NCBI RefSeq assembly: GCF_900187565.1
Contig: NZ_FYED01000018.1
Span: 1 to 64,000 of the forward strand
Length of the DNA stretch: 64,000 nucleotides
Direction of reading: 5' to 3'
DNA from: Pseudomonas sp. Irchel 3A7
Lineage (GTDB): Bacteria; Pseudomonadota; Gammaproteobacteria; Pseudomonadales; Pseudomonadaceae
Each line of letters begins with the position of its first letter. Position 1 is the stretch's first letter. Positions 45,437 through 54,115 of this stretch are shown piece after piece. Position numbers and translations under genes: made by a program. Below the pieces are notes generated by a model, which did no database searches, was not told the DNA's origin, and saw only the letters and a list, made by a program, of their open reading frames with translations.

Positions 45437-46372
45437 TCAGGCAGGCACTTCGTCCAGCATCAAGCGCTGGCGCACCACGTCGACCAGTTTGTCCGGCTGG
45501 AACTTGGAGAGGAAGTTGTCGCAGCCGACCTTCTTGACCATCGAATCGTTGAAACTGCCGGACAAGGACGTGTGCAGCACCACATACAAGCTACGCAGAC
45601 GCGGGTCGTTGCGGATTTCCGTGGTCAGGCGATAGCCATCCATCTCCGGCATTTCCGCGTCGGTGAACACCATCAACAGCTTGTCGGTCATGTTGACGCC
45701 CGTGTCGGCCCAAGCCTTGAGCATGTTCAATGCCTTCAGACCATCACTGGCAATGTGCATTTTCACCCCCAACTGACCCAGGGTGTCACGCAACTGCGCC
45801 AAAGCCACATTGGAGTCATCCACCAACAGCACTTCACGACCGCGGGCACGCTCGAGCACCGGGTCGTTGAGTTTGTCGCGGGACACCTTGGCGTTGTAAG
45901 GAACGATTTCAGCCAGCACTTTTTCCACGTCGATGATTTCCACCAACTGGTCGTCGACCTTGCTGATGGCAGTCAAGTAGTGCTGGCGACCGGCACTGGT
46001 CGGCGGCGGCAGAATCGCTTCCCAGTTCATGTTGACGATCCGGTCCACACCACCGACCAGGAACGCCTGCACGGAACGGTTGTACTCGGTGACGATGATC
46101 GTACTGTTCGGACCCGGCACCAGCGGACGCATGCCGATCGCCTGGGACAGGTCAATCACCGGCAGGGTCTGGCCACGCAGGTTGACCACGCCGCAAACGA
46201 ACGGGTGGCGCTGCGGCATCAGGGTCAATTTCGGCAGTTGCAGCACTTCCTGCACTTTGAACACGTTGATTGCGAACAATTGCCGCCCGGCGAGCCGGAA
46301 CATGAGAATTTCCAGGCGATTCTCACCCACCAGTTGCGTACGTTGGTCTACCGTATCGAGAATGCCAGCCAT
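45437..46372 (-). CDS. cheV: CheV: CheW-receiver chemotaxis coupling protein
   Basis: A 311-residue protein with an N-terminal CheW domain (residues about 25-165, NRLEILMFRLAGRQLFAINVFKVQEV and VVNLRGQTLPVIDL) and a C-terminal receiver domain with LLVDDSN, phosphoacceptor Asp238 in FTDAEMPEMDG and a FLSKFQPD lysine. CheV couples chemoreceptors to CheA and adapts by phosphorylation. The ATG at 46372 follows AGGAG and begins MAGILDTVD as other CheV proteins do; an upstream in-frame start is unlikely. A FliA-type promoter lies 44 bp upstream. Confidence 0.92.
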   Translation of the reverse strand: MAGILDTVDQRTQLVGENRLEILMFRLAGRQLFAINVFKVQEVLQLPKLTLMPQRHPFVCGVVNLRGQTLPVIDLSQAIGMRPLVPGPNSTIIVTEYNRSVQAFLVGGVDRIVNMNWEAILPPPTSAGRQHYLTAISKVDDQLVEIIDVEKVLAEIVPYNAKVSRDKLNDPVLERARGREVLLVDDSNVALAQLRDTLGQLGVKMHIASDGLKALNMLKAWADTGVNMTDKLLMVFTDAEMPEMDGYRLTTEIRNDPRLRSLYVVLHTSLSGSFNDSMVKKVGCDNFLSKFQPDKLVDVVRQRLMLDEVPA

Positions 46373-46415
46373 CAATGACTCCTGGGCTTGTACTGATGAA
46401 TTCACTAATAGAGGG

Positions 46416-46442
46416 TTATCGGCTGTTTTTGCCAGACCTTGA
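46416..46442 (-). promoter_or_regulatory. FliA (sigma-28) promoter of cheV
   Basis: TCAAG, 14 bp, then GCCGATAA on the minus strand, a very close match to the Pseudomonas FliA consensus, 44 bp before the ATG. Confidence 0.85.
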
Positions 46443-46837
46443 CCCCTTGCAAAATGCCTCGCTCAAACATTGATGTCACATTAACATCATGCTTTACTGG
46501 CGTTGTGATTTCATCTGCTACATTCTCTTCGGCGCGACCATTGTTTTCGCAAGAGGTTCCGCTGCATAAGGGATTCCCCTAGCAACAATCAGGCACAACC
46601 TGATATTCGCGATATCCAATAGCCATTAATGTGACGCCATTCTCATTGCATGAATGGAGTCAGGCTTTTGTGTGCGATCGCAGGTCAGTGGCCATCCACC
46701 CTCTCAAGTAGTTCCCCAGCCTTGTTTCAAGCCGGGCGGAACGCGATCTCACGACGAAACGTTTACGTCGGGACGCCCATCGTCCTCGTCGACACACACG
46801 ACATCCCCTCATTAGTCATGACGTTGTGGAGATAAGC
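46443..46837. other. Non-coding gap between cheV and the HPt-like gene
   Basis: About 395 bp, more AT-rich than the genes. A GATGT-N7-ACATC inverted repeat lies near 46475. A 61-codon open frame (46650-46835) lacks a ribosome site and family likeness. I see no clear RNA gene. Confidence 0.5.
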
Positions 46838-47308
46838 ATGTCGAACAATCGCAAAGAGTGGGCAAAGCGGGTCCCGGAATTTCTCGTCGAAGCCGAATCA
46901 CTTCTGGCCAAGACCGAAGAGTGCCTGAGTCATCTGCAATTGATCAGCAATGACAAGGACGCCATCGACTGCATGCTCAGCACCCTCCTCAAGTTGGCGA
47001 GCAAAGCGGATGCCCTCGCACTGGCGGCCGTTTCGGAGTTTTCGCTGCACATTCATGGCTTGCTCAACCACGCGCAGAATCACATGGAACTGCATGACGA
47101 AGCCCTGAGTGCGCTGAAAGACTGCCTGACACTGATCGCCTGGCAACTTGAATTGATCGACCAGAACACAGGCCAACTCAGTCTCGATGAAACCGAGCAG
47201 GCGACCCTGATCGAAGCGTTTGCCTTTCAGGTCGGCCAGAGTCATTTTCAACCCCCGGTCAATTCCAAACCGTTCTCGCTTGTTCCCTACCTGGAACGGC
47301 AGGCCTAG
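46838..47308 (+). CDS. Uncharacterised helical protein, possible degenerate HPt domain
   Basis: I do not recognise this 156-residue protein. It is all-helical and acidic, with helices at about 8-35, 38-60, 60-85 and 88-112, in the pattern of a histidine phosphotransfer (CheA P1) bundle. Where HPt proteins have AHTLKG it has STLLKLAS, so the phospho-histidine is missing; nearby LHIHGLLNHAQNH holds several histidines. The ATG at 46838 follows GGAGA. It is divergent from cheV and ahead of a kinase-regulator pair, so a signalling role is plausible but unproven. Confidence 0.7.
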   Translation: MSNNRKEWAKRVPEFLVEAESLLAKTEECLSHLQLISNDKDAIDCMLSTLLKLASKADALALAAVSEFSLHIHGLLNHAQNHMELHDEALSALKDCLTLIAWQLELIDQNTGQLSLDETEQATLIEAFAFQVGQSHFQPPVNSKPFSLVPYLERQA

Positions 47309-47815
47309 ATTCACGGAATCATGCCGCGCACCCTATTTTATTGCCAGATTCAGCAATAAACTTGAAGGTGCTCATGTCGCAATTGAATGCAGCATATCCA
47401 CTAACGACAACTTCAAATAATCAAACTATTTCCTCAGGCAATTGACTGCCTGAGTTACCTGGGGTTTTGCCTGGTACTAAACGACAAAAACCCTTGGACA
47501 TTCGACCCTTCTCCGACAATGACAACCACACTTCCCCCACTGTGGAACTCACGCCGGAATGCCTTGCATCCTGACTCCCTGGACATATATCGCATACGCG
47601 ACCAACGGTATCTTAAGTGGTATTATGCCGCCCATTAGTTGACGTCAATTAATGGCAAGATGACTGCCGCGGCTACAGCCCGAACAAGTTTCAGGCTGGA
47701 TTTCTTATACAGAAACTATGCGCCGCCGAAGTCGATGTACAACATTACAAAACAGAGACCTGTCAGCCAGCATGACCGGTCTGCCCGCAGCGAACATCCA
47801 TTGGCTCCATCCGCT
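47309..47815. other. Gap before the NarX-like kinase: hairpin and operator-like palindrome
   Basis: A hairpin CTCAGGCA / TGCCTGAG (47433-47454) may weakly end the upstream gene; there is no T-run. The open frame from 47639 has poor Pseudomonas codon use before 47816. Confidence 0.5.
47632..47655. promoter_or_regulatory. 24-bp near-perfect palindrome upstream of the kinase gene
   Basis: CCATTA..TAATGG arms surround TTGACGTCAA; only one pair (G47638 with T49) fails. Length and position suit an operator; the binding protein is unknown. Confidence 0.55.
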
Positions 47816-48709
47816 ATGTACGCCAGCCTCAAGTCAATCGCCACCTGGCCACCTTCCCGAGAAAACGCACGTCGGTTCACGCTTTTGTTGTGTGCCGGCT
47901 CCACACTCGGCAGCCTGCTGACCTATTGCTTTTCCATTCCCCTGCCGCTCGGCCTGCTGCTGCTCAACATTGCGGCCCTGAGCTGTGTCTGGGTGCAATA
48001 TCGCCTGTCGCGTAAATCGATCAAGTTTCAACCACAGGAACTGGCCGATCGCTTGCTCGAGGTCCAGGAAAACGAACGCCATCGGCTCAGTCGGGAACTG
48101 CATGACGACATCGGCCAGTTGCTGACCGCCGCCAAACTTCAAAGCGACTGGCTCAAACGTCGAATGCCGGAAGAACTTCAGGCGCAATGTTCTGTACTGT
48201 GCGACACCCTGGAAGAAACCCTCGCCAAAGTCCGCGACGTATCGGCCATCCTCAATCCCAGGCAGTTGACCAGCCTCGGACTGGAAGCCAGCCTGCGCGC
48301 ACATCTGCTCAAGACGCTGGCCAATACCTCCGTGCACTGGAGCCTGGAGTGCCACCAACGTCTGACAGGGATTCCGGAAGAAATGGCCGTGGCGGCCTAT
48401 CGCATCACCCAGGAAGCGGTCACCAACATACTGCGGCACGCCCAGGCAAAGAATCTGCTGGTCTGCCTGCAACGTTTGCCACAGGGCCTGTCACTATCGA
48501 TCAGTGACGATGGTCAGGGTTTTGCACCCGCCACAGACCCGGGTCGCGAGGGACAACGCGGCATGGCCGGGATGTCCGAGCGAATCAATCAACTGGGCGG
48601 CACACTGACCGTGACCAGCGAACCGGGCAAAGGCACCCAAATTGAAGCTCTCTTCCCCTGGGCGCCTCGCGCGCTCGAACGGGCCAGTACGAATAAGGTT
48701 ATGCATTGA
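47816..48709 (+). CDS. Sensor histidine kinase, NarX/DegS type (HisKA_3)
   Basis: A kinase with two close membrane helices (within about residues 20-65 of this start) and almost no periplasmic part, then the HisKA_3 block ENERHRLSRELHDDIGQLLTAAKLQ with the phospho-histidine, and an ATPase domain with ITQEAVTNILRHA, SDDGQGFAP and RGMAGMSERINQLGG. The start is uncertain: ATG codons at 47735 and 47816 are in frame and neither has a strong ribosome site; 47816 is preferred on codon use. It overlaps the next gene. The ligand is probably sensed within the membrane or cytoplasm. Confidence 0.82.
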   Translation: MYASLKSIATWPPSRENARRFTLLLCAGSTLGSLLTYCFSIPLPLGLLLLNIAALSCVWVQYRLSRKSIKFQPQELADRLLEVQENERHRLSRELHDDIGQLLTAAKLQSDWLKRRMPEELQAQCSVLCDTLEETLAKVRDVSAILNPRQLTSLGLEASLRAHLLKTLANTSVHWSLECHQRLTGIPEEMAVAAYRITQEAVTNILRHAQAKNLLVCLQRLPQGLSLSISDDGQGFAPATDPGREGQRGMAGMSERINQLGGTLTVTSEPGKGTQIEALFPWAPRALERASTNKVMH

Positions 48710-49362
48710 CTTGTAACTTACTTCTGGTGGATGACCACTCGCTGATCAGGGCTGGCGTGCGCGCCCTGGTGCTGGATCTTCCTGGCTACGCAGTGATCGG
48801 CGAGGCCAATGACGGCTCGCAGTTGCTCGCCATGGTCGAGCATCTGTCCCCGGATATCGTACTGCTGGATATTTCCATGAAGCAGACCGGTGGCCTTGAA
48901 GCCTTGCAGCAACTCAAGCGGGTCCGCCCGCAGAGCAAGGTACTGATCCTGTCGATGCACACCGACCCCGCCCTCATCATGCAGGCGCTGGAATCCGGGG
49001 CTCATGGCTATCTGCTCAAGGACACCACGGCGACCGAACTGGCACATGCCCTGGAAGCCTTGCGTAACAACGAGCGCTATCTGAGCCCGGCCATTGCCCA
49101 TACCGTCATCACTCAGGCGCTGACCCGTAACCAGCCCCCACCCGACCCCGCGGGCTCGCACAACCTGACGGCCCGTCAGCTGGAAATCCTGCGGCTGATT
49201 GTTCGCGGAAAGTCCACCCGGGAAATCGCCAACGGCCTGGGCCTGAGCGTCAAGACGGTCGAAACCCATCGTTCGCAGATCATGAAGCGATTGCAAATCT
49301 ATGATGTGGCCGGCCTGGTGTTGTTTGCCGTGCGCGAGCAGATCATCAGTCTGGACGATTGA
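48706..49362 (+). CDS. NarL/LuxR-family response regulator
   Basis: A 218-residue regulator: receiver domain with VDDHSLIRAG, phosphoacceptor Asp55 (VLLDISM), LSMHTD and YLLKDT, and a C-terminal HTH (LTARQLEILRLIVRGKSTREIANGLGLSVKTVETHRSQIMKRL). It starts at TTG 48706, seven bases after AAGG, with the TTGA overlapping the kinase stop, so the pair is translationally coupled. Cognate of the upstream kinase. Its end overlaps the convergent yegS-like gene by 17 bases. Target genes unknown. Confidence 0.88.
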   Translation: MTCNLLLVDDHSLIRAGVRALVLDLPGYAVIGEANDGSQLLAMVEHLSPDIVLLDISMKQTGGLEALQQLKRVRPQSKVLILSMHTDPALIMQALESGAHGYLLKDTTATELAHALEALRNNERYLSPAIAHTVITQALTRNQPPPDPAGSHNLTARQLEILRLIVRGKSTREIANGLGLSVKTVETHRSQIMKRLQIYDVAGLVLFAVREQIISLDD

Positions 49363-50263
49363 CAGACTCCGTCGCACTCAACAGCGGCGAACCTTCAGGC
49401 AAATGCACAAGCAGTGCCGCCGGCCGCGTCGAGAACCGCAGGCTGTCTCCCTCCAGCGGTTCGCCATCAAGGTTGATATAGAGGCCTTCGGATGCCTTGA
49501 TCTCGACCCATGGCAAGCGGGCCCGTACGAACATGTTGTCGATGCCAAAGCCATCGGTCAGCAGAATCTTCAAGGTGCCGACCACTTCCTGAGGGGCCGG
49601 CAAAATGCTGATATCGAGCAAACCGTCGTCAGCCAGTGCCTGCGGGCATAACACATGGCCGCCACCCGCCTGCCGGCCATTACCGATCCCCAGAGCCAAC
49701 ACATCGCCACTCCAGTGAAAATCCGGCCCCTGCAATTCGCCGTAGGCCGCATGCAACTCGCTGAAGCGTGACAAGCCAGTGAACAGATACGCTGCGCCGC
49801 CGAGGACCTTTTTCAACTCCTCGGAGGTATTGGCCGTGACCTGGCTGCCAAAACCGCCCGTGGCCATGTTCAGGAACACTTGTCCGCCCACCTCCCCCAG
49901 ATCAATGGCGCTCGGCTTCACGTCCAATAAGTCCAGGGCTGGGGCAGGTTCCAGAGGAACACCGGCGGCGCGCGCGAAATCGTTGGCGGTCCCCAGCGGC
50001 ATCAGCACCAGACTGGCCTGTGTCGAGTGCGCTGCCATGGCTTCGGCAATATCACGCAAAGTGCCGTCACCGCCGCCGGCAATGATCTGCGTGTAGCCTG
50101 CCGCCAGCGCCTCATCCACCAGTCGCTGCGCGTCGCCAGCCTCCCATGTCAACCGAACGGCCAGCTCCCAGCCTTGCTCGCGCCGACCTTCGACGGCAGC
50201 ACGAACCTCTTCGTTGAGCGCCTGCTTGCCATGCAGAATCAACAGCGCCTTGCGTTCGCTCAT
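49346..50263 (-). CDS. yegS: YegS/DagK-like lipid kinase
   Basis: A 305-residue diacylglycerol-kinase-fold protein: LILHGKQALN, the nucleotide-binding GGGDGTLRDIAEAM, PLGTANDFARA and GNGRQAGGG, plus NLDGEPLEGD near the C-terminus. YegS phosphorylates phosphatidylglycerol or related lipids. The ATG follows GGAGTGACAAC. It is a single gene. Confidence 0.9.
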   Translation of the reverse strand: MSERKALLILHGKQALNEEVRAAVEGRREQGWELAVRLTWEAGDAQRLVDEALAAGYTQIIAGGGDGTLRDIAEAMAAHSTQASLVLMPLGTANDFARAAGVPLEPAPALDLLDVKPSAIDLGEVGGQVFLNMATGGFGSQVTANTSEELKKVLGGAAYLFTGLSRFSELHAAYGELQGPDFHWSGDVLALGIGNGRQAGGGHVLCPQALADDGLLDISILPAPQEVVGTLKILLTDGFGIDNMFVRARLPWVEIKASEGLYINLDGEPLEGDSLRFSTRPAALLVHLPEGSPLLSATESVNRPD

Positions 50264-50490
50264 GTGTTGTCACTCCAAATTTGAATGGCGTATGGGAAAT
50301 GTTGACCGCGTCATGCCCCCTAAAAGTCGCAAGATTTTGATTTTTTTGCTGTGGAGCAGTCTTGAGCCCTGCACGACGGGATTTTTCTTACAAAACGTGA
50401 GGAATCGGCTCAATTGACCGCTAAGTGTGATTGGTCCACTTTGGTGTCCAGATTTTTCAGTCATCAGCAGGACAATCACAGGGATGTGCC

Positions 50491-50805
50491 ATGCAACGCC
50501 ATGACCTCAGGCGGCCAGTGATTGCGGGCGGATCACCCGCAGAAAAACCGGCCAATCAACAGAAGACTGAATTCAATATCAGCGAAAAACCCAATGGAGA
50601 AGTCGATATGGAACCCCGTGTCGTTGAGCTGGAAAAACACCTCAAGTGCATCCGCAGGGATATGGAAGAAGCTCGCAGTGACGTCAGTGCCATCAAACAC
50701 CGGCTTGCCTATTCCGCAGGCGGCACGATTGTGGTGCTCAGCCTGCTCGGCTGGATCGCCAATAGCCGTTTCGACCAACTCGTGACATTGCTCCTGGCTC
50801 ATTGA
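50491..50805 (+). CDS. Small membrane protein with coiled coil, function unknown
   Basis: A 104-residue protein; the C-terminal 65 residues (MEPRVVELEKHLKCIRRDMEEARSD onward) form a coiled coil followed by one membrane helix (AGGTIVVLSLLGWIA). This resembles XhlA-type or other tail-anchored coiled-coil proteins. Two starts are possible: ATG 50491 with AGGG, and ATG 50608 with GGAG eight bases before it; the second begins the conserved part. I do not recognise a function. Confidence 0.65.
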   Translation: MQRHDLRRPVIAGGSPAEKPANQQKTEFNISEKPNGEVDMEPRVVELEKHLKCIRRDMEEARSDVSAIKHRLAYSAGGTIVVLSLLGWIANSRFDQLVTLLLAH

Positions 50806-50866
50806 ACTGTCCTGCACGCTGAACCCGGTCAGCTCAACCGGGATTGCGTGGCAAGACAGACAACGG

Positions 50867-52093
50867 TCAGCCCAGCACTTCACTCAGCGGAATGAAATGG
50901 ACGGAGTCACCGGCAACCAGCGTGCGATTTTCCAGCACTTCAACCAATCCATCGGCCCAGGCGGCACTGCGTAACACACCGGAACTCTGATTTTTGTAAA
51001 TGATGGCCCGGCCGTTTTCCAGGCGACCGCGCAAATATTCACGTCGATTACCGGCAGTAGGCCAATCAAACCCAGCCGGCACTTGCACCTTCAGCGGCTC
51101 GACTTTTTTGACGCCCTGACGACGCAAAAGATAAGGCCTGGCCAACAAGGCAAAGGTCACCAGGGTCGATGCAGGATTGCCGGGCAAGCCAATGACCGGT
51201 ACACCGCGAAAATGCCCGAATGTCAGCGGCTTTCCTGGTTTGATGGCGAGCTTCCACAGACTCAGCTCCCCCTCTTCACGCAAGGCGATGCCCAGAAAAT
51301 CTGCCTCACCCACCGATACGCCACCGGTAGAGAGGATCAGATCCACATTCTTCAATTCGCCAAGTCGCGCACGGGTGGTAGCCAGATCATCCGGAAGAAT
51401 GCCGGCGTCGATCACTTCACAGCCCAAACGCTGCAACCAGCTGCAGAGCAAAACTCGATTGCTGTTATAGATCTGCCCCGGCCCAAGCGCCTGCCCCGGT
51501 TCAATCAACTCGTCCCCGGTCGAAAGCACGGCAACACGCACCTTGCGTATCACGTCCAGCTCCGCGCAACCGAGCGAGGCAGCCAGACCTTGCTCGATCG
51601 GCCCCAACCGCGTACCGGCCGGCAAAACCAGCTCGCCGACCGTGGTTTCCTGGCCTAGTGGGCGGATGTTTTGTCCGAGGGTCAGGGTTTGGGTGAAACG
51701 CACTCGCTCATCCGCCTGGACTTCGGCGTTTTCCTGCATCTCGACACAATCGGCGCCGGCGGGAACAGGCGCCCCGGTGAAGATGCGTGCACAGGTGCCC
51801 GGCTTCAAGGCGTCAGGTGCCTGACCGGCAAAGATCTTCTGGCTGACGACCAAGGGCTCTCCGGTCCAATCGGCCATGCGCAGGGCGTAACCGTCCATGG
51901 CACTGTTGGGCCACGGCGGAAGATCCAGCGTCGACAGCAGATCATCGGCCAGTACACGCCCCTGGACCTGCGCCAACGCCAAGCGCTCATGCTCGACAAT
52001 TCTTGTGGCGTCCGCCATTTCCAGCAGACGGGCCAGTGCCACCTCGACCGGCATCAGGCTGCCGGTCTTGCCCGGCTTACCCACGGGATTCAC
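50867..52093 (-). CDS. moeA: MoeA: molybdopterin molybdenumtransferase
   Basis: A 408-residue MoeA: PWPNSAMDGYAL, FTGAPVPAGAD, a MoCF domain with STGDEL and LSTGGVSVGEADF, KPGKPLTFG and GLPGNPASTLVTF, and a C-terminal beta domain. It inserts molybdate into adenylylated molybdopterin. The GTG at 52093 overlaps moaB by 17 bases; an ATG at 52054 is also possible. Forms an operon with moaB. Confidence 0.93.
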   Translation of the reverse strand: MNPVGKPGKTGSLMPVEVALARLLEMADATRIVEHERLALAQVQGRVLADDLLSTLDLPPWPNSAMDGYALRMADWTGEPLVVSQKIFAGQAPDALKPGTCARIFTGAPVPAGADCVEMQENAEVQADERVRFTQTLTLGQNIRPLGQETTVGELVLPAGTRLGPIEQGLAASLGCAELDVIRKVRVAVLSTGDELIEPGQALGPGQIYNSNRVLLCSWLQRLGCEVIDAGILPDDLATTRARLGELKNVDLILSTGGVSVGEADFLGIALREEGELSLWKLAIKPGKPLTFGHFRGVPVIGLPGNPASTLVTFALLARPYLLRRQGVKKVEPLKVQVPAGFDWPTAGNRREYLRGRLENGRAIIYKNQSSGVLRSAAWADGLVEVLENRTLVAGDSVHFIPLSEVLG

Positions 52094-52616
52094 AGGGAGC
52101 CGCCTGTTTCAGATGAGTCACGAAATTGCAGGGGCGATGCCGCGAATCCAGCTGCTCGCCAAGAATGCCGTCCCAACCGGTGCGTACGGCATTGGTCGAA
52201 CCCGGCAAACAGCAGACCAGCGTGCCATTGGCCAATCCCGCCAGGGCGCGTGATTGCACGGTCGATGTGCCTATGTCCGCCACCGAAATCTGCCGGAACA
52301 GCTCACCAAATCCATCGACTTGTTTGTCGAGCAGGCAACTCACCGCTTCCGGCGTGCTATCGCGACCGGTGAAACCGGTGCCGCCGGTGATCAACACCAC
52401 CTGCACGACATCGTCGGCAATCCAGTTGGCAACTTGCGCGCGAATTTTGTAGAGGTCATCTTTGAGCAATACCCGGCAAGCCAGGTTATGGCCGGCAGCC
52501 GTCAAGCGGTCGACGAAGACCTGGCCTGAGGTATCGGTTTCCAGGGTACGGGTGTCGCTGACTGTCAGCACCGCGATGTTGAGGGGTGCGAAAGGTACAT
52601 CAGCCTTGGCTTTCAT
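52077..52616 (-). CDS. moaB: MoaB/MogA-type molybdopterin adenylyltransferase
   Basis: A 179-residue MoCF-fold protein: VLTVSDTRTLETDTSG, VLLITGGTGFTGRDSTPEA and ALAGLANGTLVCCLPGST, the family motifs. It adenylylates molybdopterin ahead of MoeA or has the related MoaB role. It is upstream of moeA and divergent from mobA. Confidence 0.92.
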   Translation of the reverse strand: MKAKADVPFAPLNIAVLTVSDTRTLETDTSGQVFVDRLTAAGHNLACRVLLKDDLYKIRAQVANWIADDVVQVVLITGGTGFTGRDSTPEAVSCLLDKQVDGFGELFRQISVADIGTSTVQSRALAGLANGTLVCCLPGSTNAVRTGWDGILGEQLDSRHRPCNFVTHLKQAAPCESRG

Positions 52617-52697
52617 AGGCTCGTCCAGTTGTAGGAGAAACAGCCCGGTGTTATATCACAGCGCCCCATTTTCTCGCCGCCCCCATGGAGAACTGCC

Positions 52698-53300
52698 ATG
52701 ACCTCGAAACCGGTTTTGCCGCCCTGTTCCATTCTCCTCCTGGCCGGTGGACGCGGCCAACGTATGGGCGGTCAGGATAAAGGGCTGCTGGAGTGGCATG
52801 GCGAGCCGCTGATTGCACATTTGCATCGCAAGACGCGCCCGCTGAGCGATGACCTGATCATCTCCTGCAACCGCAATCCGGAAAAATACGCACGTTATGC
52901 CGACCAACTGGTACATGACGACGAAGGCGATTTTCCGGGGCCACTGGCGGGCATTCGAGCGGGCCTTAAAGCAGCTCGTCATACGCATCTGTTGGTCCTG
53001 CCTTGCGATGTACCGCGCATCGACGAGGCCCTGCTCGCCAGCATGCGCGAAGCCGCCAGCCGACACCCTGACAAACCATTGATGCTGCGCCATGACGACC
53101 ATTGGGAACCGTTACTGTGCGTGATCCCCGTGGCACTTCGCAGTGAGTTCGAAAGTGCCTGGAGCGACGGTGAGCGCAGTCCCGGGCGACTCATGCGCAA
53201 GCTGGGCGCTACTGCGCTACAGTGTCCTGACAACGATCCGCGCCTGGCCAACCTCAACACCCCGGAACTGTTAAGCACGCATAACACTGTGTCAGACTGA
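52698..53300 (+). CDS. mobA: MobA: molybdenum cofactor guanylyltransferase
   Basis: A 200-residue nucleotidyltransferase: ILLLAGGRGQRMGGQDKGLLEW nucleotide loop, PGPLAGIRAGL and LPCDVPRID metal-binding aspartate, NLNTPEL near the end. It joins GMP to molybdenum cofactor to form the dinucleotide used by DMSO-reductase-family enzymes. ATG follows GGAG. Confidence 0.93.
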   Translation: MTSKPVLPPCSILLLAGGRGQRMGGQDKGLLEWHGEPLIAHLHRKTRPLSDDLIISCNRNPEKYARYADQLVHDDEGDFPGPLAGIRAGLKAARHTHLLVLPCDVPRIDEALLASMREAASRHPDKPLMLRHDDHWEPLLCVIPVALRSEFESAWSDGERSPGRLMRKLGATALQCPDNDPRLANLNTPELLSTHNTVSD

Positions 53301-53378
53301 CAGTACCCGAGGAACTTGCACGTGTCGTACACGTCTGAAGCTCAGCAACCAAAAGAATTCAATTTCGGAGACACACCC

Positions 53379-53600
53379 ATGACTCAACGGACCCTGGCCA
53401 CTTTCATGCTCGCACTGGGCCTCGCTACCCTCGCCGGTTGCGCATCGCCTACAGTGATCACCTTGAATGACGGTCGCGAAATCCAGGCCGTCGACACGCC
53501 AAACTATGACAAGGATTCGGGCTTCTACGAATTCGAGCAACTGGATGGCAAACAGACCCGCATCAACAAGGATCAGGTTCGCACCGTTAAAGAGTTGTAA
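53379..53600 (+). CDS. YgdI/YgdR-family small lipoprotein
   Basis: A 73-residue lipoprotein: signal peptide with lipobox LAGC (Cys about 22), then the family domain VITLNDGREIQAVDTPNYDKDSGFYEFEQLDGKQTRINKDQV, a small SH3-like barrel. Outer- or inner-membrane anchored; function unknown. ATG follows CGGAG. A terminator lies after it. Confidence 0.93.
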   Translation: MTQRTLATFMLALGLATLAGCASPTVITLNDGREIQAVDTPNYDKDSGFYEFEQLDGKQTRINKDQVRTVKEL

Positions 53601-53623
53601 TCTTCGCGGCGACTACCGGATAC

Positions 53624-53653
53624 AAAAATGCCCCGACTTGTCGGGGCATTTGC
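53624..53653. terminator. Bidirectional rho-independent terminator
   Basis: AAATGCCCCGAC pairs with GTCGGGGCATTT around a two-base turn, between the convergent lipoprotein gene and the gene at 53671. Confidence 0.9.
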
Positions 53654-53670
53654 ATTTCTGACACTGTCAC

Positions 53671-53952
53671 TTATGGGCTCGGCTCTTTTGCAAGCTTGTC
53701 CACGCGGGTCAATGCTTGCGTGGCGTCGGTAATACATTTTTTATCGTCGTTCGCAGCGTTGGCCGCTTCCGCGCTGGCCTGCATCCGCTTGACTTCCATG
53801 GTGGTGTTTTCGGACGTTGCCGGCAGGGTGGTCACCTTGTCCCTGAGCTCCTGAAGCTTGATCGTGCAAAGGTCGTGTTCCCCTGCAGCAAATACCGGAG
53901 AGGCCAGCATTGCAGCGCAAATGAACATTCCAGCGAAAACGGTACGTTTCAT
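53671..53952 (-). CDS. Small secreted protein, function unknown
   Basis: A 93-residue protein with a clear signal peptide (MKRTVFAGMFICAAMLASPVFA) and an Ala/Glu/Lys-rich helical mature part with two cysteines (HDLCTIKL and KKCITDA) that could form a disulfide. The ATG at 53952 follows GGAG; the open frame upstream is not coding. It resembles small periplasmic helical proteins of pseudomonads; no function can be given. Confidence 0.8.
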   Translation of the reverse strand: MKRTVFAGMFICAAMLASPVFAAGEHDLCTIKLQELRDKVTTLPATSENTTMEVKRMQASAEAANAANDDKKCITDATQALTRVDKLAKEPSP

Positions 53953-54115
53953 GGGTATCTCCTTGCATGGAAGGTCTCGGAACCGCCGAACGATCTGACT
54001 GCTGTGCCGAGGTCTTTGAACGCCACGTTCGTGGGGCCTGTTCAAATGACTGCAAACCTGGCCATAAATTCGATTTTTCCCCACCCTGCACTGAATGGGG
54101 CGCTACCCCTCTCAA

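Noticed and set aside
44782..45635. Several open frames across the 45-kb repeat region
   Set aside because: They read through REPs and nested inverted repeats in all frames; no start signals. Typical mis-called repeat ORFs.
46650..46835. A 61-codon frame upstream of the HPt-like gene
   Set aside because: No ribosome site, no recognisable sequence and atypical codon use.
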